Below are positions 1-12,100 of a DNA stretch of 64,000 nucleotides, in pieces. The stretch comes from Liolophura sinensis (taxonomy: Eukaryota; Mollusca; Polyplacophora; Chitonida; Chitonidae). The DNA lies in assembly GCF_032854445.1 (NCBI RefSeq), contig NC_088301.1:32410402-32474401 (forward strand), written 5' to 3'. A program made the translations under genes and the position numbers. Under the pieces are notes generated by a model. That model was not told the origin of the DNA. It saw only the letters and a program-made list of their open reading frames with translations, and did no database searches. Every line of letters begins with the position of its first letter. Within the stretch, counting starts at the first letter, position 1.

Positions 1-73
1 AAGGCTATATGGGTGATTTAAACTCTTCTTAACATGCGGATATCTTAATATATTATTATTCTGAAACACTTAC

Positions 74-132
74 CCCATGACAGATTCCCTTTGCACTTCC
101 CCTTTAATTGTCTTCAATGTGCCTGTCATGAT
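74..132 (-). CDS. Probable further FYB-like exon
   Basis: Between CTCTTCAG and GTAAGTG, this minus-strand segment reads IMTGTLKTIKGEVQRESVMG without a stop. It starts in the phase left by the previous exon (phase 0) and ends in phase 2. It is assigned to the FYB-like gene only by phase and strand; the peptide is not recognised. The gene would continue left of the window. Confidence 0.5.
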
Positions 133-3100
133 CTGAAGAGAAATAATCAGTAATACATAATACATACACCAATACATCAACCCTTCTAAAAGCTGGGAAA
201 TTCAAACATCTACCTTCTTTAAATTTATATAATCTTTGCACAAAGTTCTTTTTTTACATTTAGATGTACACTGAAGGTATGAACATTTTCTTTTTTATTT
301 ACTTGATTGGAACCTGCAGACGGTTGTATTTCCCCTTTGTCCTGCCCAGTTTCCTCCCACTATAATGCCGATCGCCTTCAGTTAAGCGAAATATTTTTGA
401 GTACGGCATAAAACACCAATTAGATAAATAAAGTTACTTGATTGGCTTTTTACACTGTAGTCAAGAATGTTTTACTTATATGGTGGTGGTCTGAGGTGTA
501 GGAGCAAGGAAAACCAAAGTGTCTGTAGTAAACCACAGCCTTGTACACATGTAGTCTTCATCATACATGACAAACCTGCTTATCACATAGACATATTCAA
601 GTATTTCGATATCGCAGACAGTAAATGCTTAAAACAGGGTACACAAATGGAAGGACTTACAAAGCACATTTTCACAGAGGCACAAATTGAAAAGACAAAT
701 GAAAACGAATGGACAATATTATCACTTTTGCAAAACAATGACAACCCAAAATCTATTTTGAACAAAGTACATTTAAATATTTTGTTTACAGTTCATTATA
801 GATAATTTCTTTACTTTAGGATGGCAAGAAAGATATGACAAGAAGAGAGCACTGATCAGAATACATTATAAGTGGTTAAGTTTAGAGATAATATTAAGAA
901 TAGGGGCCAGCTGCCAAAGGAGGATAAAACTTTACTGCTGTGTAAATACATGTAGCATGGCGACCAGTAGTAGACGGAATGCCACCATGGTAGTTAAGGT
1001 CAAAAGTTATTTGTGCAAGCAAACTCATACATCTTACAGTTAATGTGAGAAATACAATAAAGTGTGTAGTTTTAGGCATTGATGCACTTTATTGCAGTTA
1101 ATCGCACTCAAAGCAAATCCAAATTCAATAAATACTTCAGTGTATATAATTGAGGCTGACAGTTTAGCACAGCCTGGTATACTGTCATGACTGTATGTAG
1201 GATTGTCTAATTAACAACCATTAAATGACTGTCTACTAAGACCTCCAGTTTCCCTCCATGCTGCTCACAGCTGTTGTCATACCCAGATCATTAAGAGTGT
1301 ACCTGATTATCTAATGAATTTTAGTTACCAGTATCCTACATGTAATTTAATACAATGTAGACTAGTTGCAACGCACTAAGTGGTCATAATATTGTCTGAT
1401 AACATGTTGGAAGACATGAAACAAACAGTATCTAAGGGGCAAGAAAAAACATCCTAACCTACATATACATGTATACATTTTTAGAAGCACCAGCCTGTAA
1501 AGGTGAGGATGTCATACCTTTTGGCTTTAACATTATAGTTAGGTCAGGCCCCCATAGCCTGGAAGATCATAGTGACACTATACAGGTCAATCGGGACACT
1601 CTATGCTGTAACATTCTATTTAGGTCAGGATCCACATAGCCTGTAAGATCATAGTGACACTATATAGGTCAATCAAGATCCCATATGCTGCAACATTACA
1701 ATGTCATTAGCCTGTAAAGGTTGGCCAGGACACCATGCCTTCTAACATTATAGTGACACTAGCATTTGAAGCTCAATAAGGCATTATACCCTTCAACATT
1801 ATAAAGACACCAGCCTTAACAATTACAAGCAAGACACCATGCCCTCTAACATGATGGGGTCACTAATCTCAACAAGACAAGACAGAACACCATGGCCTCT
1901 AACATTATGGTGACACTAACCTTAACACTGCAGCACATGACACCATGTCCTCTAACATAACGGTGACACTAGCCTTAACATGGCAGCACAGGCCACCATG
2001 CCCTCTAACATAACGGTGATACCAGCTGGAACATGACAAAACAGGACACCATGCCCTCTAACATTATGGGGACACTAGCCTTAACATGACAGGACAGGAC
2101 ACCATGACCTCTAACATTATGGGGACACTAGCCTTAACATGACACCATGACCTCTAACATTATAGGGACACTAGCCTTAACAAGACAGGACACCATGACC
2201 TCTCACGTTATGGGGACACTAGCCTGATCATGGCAGCACAGGACACCATGACCTCTAACATTATGGGGACACAGCCCTTAATAGAACTAATTGCATTCAC
2301 AAGGCATAACAGCAAAACTACACCAAGGTAACCTATTTACTTTATACTAGTGGTGAAGTTGCTAAAGAGCCAGCAAAGAAAGAAGTGCCATTCTTTCAGG
2401 AGTTCTTCAGCTTAGAAAGCTAACATGAGTTATAGTGCAATTTTAGTATGCAGTCATTGCTCCGTGGTTTTAAAGTACAAGTATAAGCAATCTACTTTAG
2501 GTTTTGGCTTGATTTAGTAATACAACTATATAGCCATATATAATGAGCTGACAAAAAACTCAACACCAGACAGAATATTTCAAAGTGTGTCAATGAGGCA
2601 TGAATATATCAGTAGGCAAAAAGCACAGGAGCTTGAAATAATCAAAGCAGACTACAAGACGACAACAAGTCCAAATAGACTCATACAGAAATTTGTTGGC
2701 AAAAAGTATCTATTAAGAAAGTTAAAGGACTGCAAGCAGTGTAGTAAGTTGAGTGGACTTTCATACTAAGATGCCTAACATCACAAAATTAGCACTCTGG
2801 CTTCTCGGCATCAGCTACATCAGTTGAATATTCATACGAATATAATTACCTTCATACCTAAATATCATCCTGAAAAAAAGGTCTGTCTAGCGCAAAAGGA
2901 GAATTAATCTGAAGTCAGGCAGTAGGTGTGTCAATGCTATCCTAAGCTAAACACTCATTCAAGAAAAATACTCTTGGTTTATTTATTTTCTTGATTTAGT
3001 ATTTTTCAACCATAATAAAGACAGATCAGCTGACAAACCTCCTGAACTGAAGCAGCAGCCTAACTACCCAGAACTATTTTTCAGATGGACACCTCTTTGG

Positions 3101-6100
3101 TCAGGTGCTGATCTGCTGCTTTAAGAATGTTTTAAACAAATTATATATCCTTGTAAAGTGCTGATTTGTTGATCCCACATGTTGTGTTTCCTGAACTGTG
3201 ACAGCATATTTAATGAACCTTGACTTACATGTATGTTACACAAACCTAGGATCACTCATGAACTTAAAGGCAAAGAAAACACTAAGATGAAGTTGCCTTT
3301 TCTGGCAATATTGCGACCAATGACATCACATCATGTTTTTTACCGCTTAACATACAGGCTGAAAAGATTTCATCCTTAAAAGTACATAACCATACATGTA
3401 TAGACTTGCATGTACAAATACATTTACTGAATGGACCTTGAATCAAGCCAAGAAATATGGATGTGACATCACTGATACCTTCTGGGTCACTACGGACCAC
3501 CATAGAACCTGATGTTTTTCAACCATATTCCTTGGTTGGCAAAATTCTAAAAAAATGAATCAAGCTATTTTCCTGGACAGTGTTTCATGGTCTTTCATCT
3601 GATGTATACATGTACTTCATTTTAGTGTTGCTCTGCAGTGAGGGTTGCATGAACATAGGCATTAAAAGTATATTCATTTATTGAAGTATATTATTAAGAA
3701 AATTTAGGTTTATTTATTTATTTCATTGTTGTTTCACAACATATTAAAAAATCTATATCTGGAGTAGTTATTACACTCAATTCATCAAATATGACATAAT
3801 GTAAACATGGATTTAGCTGGTTTCCAAACTTATCCAAGGGTCCACAAAATGAACCGGAACATAATATTGCATCAATGAATGATGGACAGATGGATGGACG
3901 GACAAGACAGTGGGACACAAAGGCTTACATGCATACTAATATAACTTGATTATCTCTCGCTGAAGTGTGGGATAAAGAGCCTAGACAGTTCATAAACATC
4001 ATAGCAATGCTATGGGTATGTTTAACAAATTTTCAGATGTATGGTCAATGAACCTGTCAAGATGTACATGTATGTTTAACTGTATGATTTTGTTGCAAGG
4101 CTGCCATAGAGTTTGCCTGTAGGAGAGGTAACAAGCTAGGCTTACAGACTGTACTGTGAAGGAATGATGTAGTAGTAGCTGAAGCATTAGAAGAAGCAGA
4201 GAAAGCTTACATGTCGAATACCCTGTGTATCTACCTCAATGTTGGAGATGTCCACGTAGCCAACTGAAACGAGAAAACATACACAAACACACTGAATAAT
4301 GGCATTTAATGGCAAACAAAAACGGTTTCAATTTCTATCATTATCCTGTTCATATTCCAGTGCTTTCATGAATTTAGCCACATCGGCAACATTTCAGCCA
4401 TATTGTGACCACTGGCTGAAGAGTAACACACAGCACCTAATATTAAGTCAATTGTTTAAAAACTGTGAGAACAATTCCTTCACAATGGGCATTTTGGACT
4501 ATTCTTTAAGAAGTCCTCACACAGACAAGTTCAGTATCTACCAAACCATAACTTTAGTGAGTTGTCTTTCTAAGGATAAATTTCATAACATACACAAATT
4601 CAGTCTTTACCAAGCCATATAACTCAGACCAATTGATTTTACCATGCTCTAACCTAGATAAATTCAGTCTTTACCACGCCATATAACACACACCAAATGA
4701 CTTTACCATGCCTCAATGCAGATAAATTCTGTCTTTACCATGCCATATAACACAGACCAATTGATTTAACCATGCTTCAACCCATATAAATTCAGTCTTT
4801 ACCATGCCATATAACACAGACCAGTTAATATAACCATGCCTCAATGCATATGAATTCAGTTTTTACCATGCCACATAACAATGACCAACTGATTTCACCA
4901 TGCCTTAACACAGATAAATTCTCCCTTTACCAAGCCATATAACACAGACTAATTTATTCTACCATGCCTCAATGCAGATAAATTCTGTATTTACCATGCC
5001 ATAGCACAAACAAACTGAGTCTTTACCATGCTTTGGCATGGACAAATTCAGTCTTTACCATGCTTTAACATGGACATGCAAATTCAGTCTTTACCATACA
5101 TCAACAAGACTAAATTCCACCTTTATCATGCTCTAAAATCACGCACAAATTCTACTTAACTATAGCTTAAGACAGTCAACTTCTGTCTTTACAATGTCAT
5201 CAGCACGCGCAATTCCCCAATCACACAAGAAGACAATATGCCCTCCAGACAGAGACTATAAGCTTAAATAAAAAGCTGTTGTAAATGTACCGGTATGTAC
5301 ATGTACATGTAGATATACCTGTTAAGTAAACCCTTCAGTCACGTGGACATCACACATCAACAAGCAGGTTTACCTGATCACAACCAGCCTTATCCAGAAA
5401 GCCATGCTATGATGCCATAAGTACCACAGTACTGAATTTCACTTTTAGCACTTTTCAAATACCTAAGAGTTTTTGGTGAAGTCTGAATAATTTCTGATCA
5501 GAAAAATTTAAGTGTTGGTATCATTAGCGGGATTTTTAATAAAGGCCTTTATATGCTTCTGAAAATGCATTTTTATATGTAAGACATTAGGTGAAATACT
5601 GTGCTTTAAATTATTTTTATAGTCAATTCTGTGAGGACTGTGAGAATTTTAAAATTAAAATATTTTCTTGGAGTTATATCCCTTTGGTAATGCTGATGCA
5701 GTGTTGATGCAAGGACATTTGTAAATCTTACCCTATAACATGATATGGTAAGCTTATAGCATGTTTTTTTCAATGTTCTCTTTCCACAATATAACAATAA
5801 ATGTTTAATAATTCCGAAGATTAATGTCACCCAGCTGTACAATAAATCAACAATAACTTTCTTTTTTAGCGATTTTCTTCTACCTTGGTGGCAATTTTAT
5901 CATTAACAGACAAACTAAGACTAACATTCCAGTACTGACTACTCACTTTTTCCGTCCTGGGATTTAGCCAGCCATTTGTACTGCGGACAATCAGTCATAC
6001 GTATAATGTTCACGTTCTGTCCCTTCTTCACAGCCAAATTATCACGCCCTCCTTTGGAGTTCTCCAGAACTTTACCGTCTGCTACAGGAACTTCATTCCC

Positions 6101-9100
6101 AGTTATCTTCAATCAAATAATATTCGAAAACTGAAATACCCTTCCAACATTCAAATGAGACGATTCACTTTTCTCCCCAAAATGACATATCCAAGTTCAA
6201 ATATAAGATTCGAATAGATTTATTTGGAATTTGCTCATCTATAATGCTGATGTATTCACTGGATTTGACTGGAAACTGGTAGTTATGTATTCATTTCAAT
6301 TATGTTGCTTATGGAATTGCTTGACTCTACCTCTCCTTGAAATGTACATTCACAGCAATGTTTAAGACTATCACTGGAAACTACAAGAATGTATCTCTCC
6401 TTCCCTTATACATTCACAGCAATGTTTAAGAAATCACTGGGAAGTGTTACACTGTATCTTTCCTTCCCATATACATTCACAGAAATGTGTAGGACTATCA
6501 CTGGAAATTGCTAGAGTGTATCCCCCCTTCCCATGCACATTCACAGCAATGTTTAAGACTATCACTGGGAAGTGTTACACTGTATCTCTCCTTCCCATGT
6601 ACATTCACAGCAATGTTTAAGACTATCACTGGAAATTGCTAGAATGTATCTCCCCTTCCCATGTACATTCACAGAAATGTTTAGGACTATCACTGGAAAT
6701 TGCTTGACTATCTCTCCTTCCCAGGTACATTCAGAGCAATGTTTAAGACTATCACTTGAAACCGCTTGACTGTACATGTACGCTTAGAATAGCAATGTTT
6801 TAGATGATCAATAAAAAACTCCTTAAATTTGTGCCAATCTACTACAGCATGGTGGTAAACCACGTTAAACAACTTAATCACACACCTTCAATCTGTTCCA
6901 AAGGTCTTTCTCCTTTTTCTTCTCTTTCTCAATCTTTTTCTGTCTTTCCTTTAAAAAAAAATTTTTTTTTTCATCATTATATATCCTTTATTATTACATT
7001 ATTGTATATACAGTATTATTATATACATGTGAAGATTCAGAACCAGTTTGACTCAAACTGCATGATTTTTCTTCAGACACCTATCAATGTGCTATTATCT
7101 TTACAACAAATACAAAGAATGTGTACTAACTTTTTCATCCTTTTCTCGTTTTTCTCTCTCTCGTTTTTCTTTTCTTTCTCGTTCTTTTGTCTTTTCATCT
7201 TTTTTGTCATCTTTAGCAGTTGATATCGCCCTGTAAAACAATGACACATCAGGACTATGTAAAGCTAAGGCTACAGAGCCTAACTTATTCATTTTATTTT
7301 ATTCAATACAAGAGCAGTCAATTTTATGGATGCAGAATACTAGAGTGGACAAACCACGTAGTTTACCGCATGCAACAAAAATTGTTTACTGTCATCATGG
7401 GCTTGGGAGTTGATTAAGTGTTGGCATCTAAAGTATCATTTTACGGTCTTCATGTGCTGCTGAAATGCATTTTAACTTATCAAACTTAAGGTGAAATACA
7501 CTAATCACATATTTCAAAGCCTGTAACAATCATGTGATAACTTGATCCTTGGAAACATGAATGCTTGTATTATATACATTGACAGTAGGGATTTCTTACT
7601 AGTTTCCTTGCAAAACAACTTGGCACATATGTCAACTTTGAATGTCAGACAGGAAAAGGAAAAGCAAATGTATTATTACTTTGCCTGAAAGTCATCCAGG
7701 GCTTCATATAGTTCATCCATTTCTCCCTCTATATGAACAGCACCCTGTAAAAAGTGACATTAGAAATATGGTTACACAACTTCTGCCACCATGAAAGCTG
7801 TTTGGGAAATTTTACAAAAATATTACAAAGACATTCTTCTGTACAACTAACCATATGCGGTAACAGATGATCATTAAGTTTCACCTATGAGCAAAAAATG
7901 TGTAACGGACATATTAAACCTATCAAATTAGAATTATATACATCAATGTACATGTAAGTCTACAATGTCATGTACATACACTCTCCCAGCAGTCTAATCC
8001 TGCCAAATGCCTTTTGCAAAGAACAAAGCCATCAACAAGTTGATTCATAAATTAAATAGGAGAAGATTAAGTTTCCCAGAATATCTATTCATTCATCACT
8101 CTGTTAAAAACAATACTGCCTTGTTTTACGAAAAGAGCAGTGGACAACTAAAACTTAAACTTACCTCGACAGCACAGTCATCGTATGTCTCTCCTTCTGT
8201 TAAAACACAAGACTCTCACTAAAAATTTTTATTTATATCATTGGCACTTTAATTCTATGCTCAGGAACTTTCCCCTCTAAAAATGCTGGTCAGATTTATG
8301 GGAGGGAAGAACCAACTGCCCACTGTAAACCAGCAACTTTTACTAGCTTGACATGAATCAAATAGCTGAACTAGCGGGAGTTGGATTTGAACCTAGGACC
8401 CCACTGATCAGGGGAGGAATAGCTGTAGGAACAAGCAATCATTTACAGAAACAGAAATCCATTCAAAAGAGGAAAAATCTCAGGGCTAACTTATGGCTGT
8501 AAAAAGACAGCAAAGGGCCCCCTAAAAAATTCTATACACAATCATTCTATTAGACATGCCGAAAAAATGCATCTGTAATAAGGCTTTCTATATATATGTA
8601 TATACATTCGTCCTATGGAATATTATATTACACCAGGTTAAAATATGGTACATGCACTTGTTATCAATTTGTCAGTAAATGAAATAGATCCTAAACAATT
8701 CCACACGCAGAATCTCTCTACAATCTTAAACAGTTCAATTGTGATTGGTTGTGATTGGAAGCTGTTCCAGTCAGTTGTGGTAGTCTCACATATCTCATGA
8801 CTTGGCAGACAGTTGATAAGTTTTCTCTATCAATCAAACCGCTGGACTGATTTTGGGTGGTTACAACCAAAATATTTTATTTTTCTAACATGTACATCAT
8901 TCTCCCCTCCAGTGAGATTACTTTCATCTCACATACATTTTTTGTTTAATTCTGTCTGAGCAGTGTGCCAGTAACAGGATATATGAGACATGCATTTCTT
9001 GCCTTGGGTCATCATAACAGAGTTGCTTTTATGGCACCCCATGGCTACTTGTCTATTTTATATCATGACTGTTTATTAATTATTAATTAATGTATTTGTA

Positions 9101-12100
9101 TTTCGTAATTGCTACTACTGCATATACTGACCAATGTTACCAAAATTTTGCAGATTTACTTTACCTTGCTATTAAGCAGCTGCTTAGACCCACAAAGGGA
9201 CATCACTCTGCTGTCATAAGTTAATTTCAAAACCCCATAATGTATGCGGCCTATTCTGATGTGGGTTGGCCTGACATTTGATTTACTATTTACACGTGTC
9301 TATTTGGTTGTTGTTTCAAGTCATTTTCATCAAGACTGTTTTTCACCAAGACAACAAACCTCTTGGGTGGAGGAAACCAGGCAGAGCCCTTAGCCAGGTA
9401 CATGTACCTGGCAAATCCCATGACTTAAGATCAGGTAAGAACTGCCAGGAGTTAGATTCCAGTTTGACACTACCCCCTACACCTCACACCAAGTCCGTGT
9501 ACCTGAGAAAGAGTTTGATAGGGAAGGTTTCTGTGGCAGGCTGTGTACTGGAGGAGGTGGAGCAATGCCCACATCGTCATAGGTTTCCTGGTTTACATGG
9601 CCACCACTCACATCTCCCAGCTCTTCTTCCTCTGTGTACTCTTTTCTGTCAACAAATAACATACTGATTCATATGTGTACTTAGGTGTCAACAAGCGATG
9701 TGTAATTTTCCGTAAACAAATAACTCATTAATTCATATATATATATGTGTAACTTTCTGTCAACAAATATCATATTGATTCATACGTATTCTTTTTCTAT
9801 CAATGCATACCATACTGATTTATTTGTGTACTTATCTGTCAACAAGTGACATCTTGATTTATAGGTGTGCCTATATTACCATGTGAATCTTCTGTCAGCA
9901 GATCATATACTGACTCAATGTGGCCTTTTTTTCACTTATTTAACTACACGCATATTAATAAACTAACTTTATGGAGAAACCTGCTGGCTACAATTGCACA
10001 TGTAAATGTATATATTTACCGAAGATTTCATTAATGACATGAATTCTACAACCAACAGAACATCTAGAATTTTATAGGCACGAATCACCGACTTAAATGA
10101 TAGTCTAACATTGGCTATGCTGCACATTATCTTTCACAAACCTCATGGTAATATTCCGCTGTAGATATAACATCATGAGCAATTACAGCTAAACAAAATC
10201 GATTTACGAGGGTTGAGACAGGGGAATCCACCTAATGAAAATGAAAGGCTTGATTAACTTCTGTTACACTATGAATGCATGTCGTACTTAACAATTTTTC
10301 AGTCATGTGACCACGAGGAGTCAACACATGCGTGCACATATACTGTGTCTTCTTGTGCCATGGTGAGTCCATGCCGCCAAAGTGCTGCCTTCACTGACGT
10401 ATCATGCTGAAGACGCCAGACATGACACCCCACCCAATCACATTATACTGACACCATTCCTGTTTCCTTGCAGAGCACCAAGCGAGGTAGCAACAAGTAC
10501 TATTCTTAATGTCTTGGTATGAGCTGACCCAGGTTTGATCCAGAGGTCTCCGGACTGAGGCAGACACTCGAACCATGAAGCCACCAAAGCGGTCTTGGAG
10601 TTACACATATATAGTCCATTACAGAAGTTTTATACGGTGTACCTAATGTCTTAATACCATGATTTAATAACTTACATATCCGATACAGGTCTAACCGTAG
10701 TTTGTACCACATTATCCACATCATCGTAGACTTCATCGAAATTGCCATCTGCTGATGATTTGGGAGCTGCTTTTGGTACAGGTCCTGTAATGAGAGCCCA
10801 AAATCCTGTGTCAGGCACATAATGCATTTTACAATACATCTTTAAATGTTTTCTGTTGGGTTAAACCCAACCATATCACAAAAAAAGGGGTTGTTTATAC
10901 GGAATTCTTTTATTTTTTATAAATTCTGTCTAATGAATGAAAAGGCTTTTAAAGAAATTAAAATGAATAGCAAAATGTACAAAAAAAAATCTGTACCAGG
11001 ATTCAAATTCCAAATATTGACCACAAATGCCTGTAGTTTCATGCTCCAAGCCTGTAGCTTCTGCCTGAGAACAAAGCTATTTGCGTCATGACAATGTCTT
11101 AACAGTTGCTCAGTAACATAATCATGCTGCTACAGTGTATCTTAAGATACACAGTTAATTTGTTAAAGTAAAAACTATTTTAAAGGGAGCTAGGGTTCGT
11201 TCACTGTCACACATGCACGTCTATGCTTTCTAAAAGTGTTAATAACTGAAATAATAACCCATATATATACATGATTATATTTTAAAATGTGATTCTTGGT
11301 GGTTCATGCATTTCTATGTGAATGTACTAGTTTATGGTTTTATTACTTGTGTGGTACATCATATACCTATATTCATTTGTAGACACCTGAGCTAGTCATA
11401 CACTGTTGTTTTACAAAAGACAAATATTAAACTTTTTAAATAGTAGGCAATCCCTCCATGCAGAGGTGCCTTGAAACTGTTCTCTAAATCCATCAGATAA
11501 ATGTTATATCTATATTCATCATGCCTTTGTAGGCCAATGTGCACCTTGTGTTTCTGAAATAACAGTTTTTCATACACCTAAAAAAAATTCAGATAAATCG
11601 TAAATGAATAAAATGCCTGGATACTGCGTGGATATCAAAAAACAAAACGGATGGAGTGTCATTGTGTTAGTCATGTTTGTTGTGACATGGGGTCATGAGT
11701 ACATTGGTGACTACTGATATACAAAGGTCTATACATTTATGGTACTTGTACATCACAATCTTGATAACTTACTTACAAACGTATATGCTAATGAGTTCAT
11801 CAGTGGCATATCTGGGGCATGCATTCGAGAGTTAGACAAAATATCACAAACACACTTCAAAATGTATTTACACTATTGAATATGCCTAGTGATGTGGCTC
11901 CAGATTCTTTCCACCTTCTGGTGAACTCACTCGTGTCATATAAATGAAACATTGAGTACAGATTAAAACTCCAATCAAATAAATAAACAAAGCCATACTC
12001 AAAAATTTATTACTTATATGTCCTATGGTAGGAGGAAATCAGAATGCCTGGAGTAAACCACTGACCTTTCAGAAGGAAGTTACTGACAGGTTTTCCCACA

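Larger units (their letters stand above)
133..4210 (-). other. FYB-like intron with SINE tail and a minisatellite
   Basis: No exon recognised. Contents: a SINE family C 3' part at 315-432, a minisatellite at about 1500-2285, and a dispersed repeat at about 3265-3530. Small open frames here lack splice context or similarity. Confidence 0.5.

Noticed and set aside
6562-6777. Open frames on both strands with repeated peptides
   Set aside because: Produced by the 62 bp minisatellite; the regular unit avoids stops by chance.
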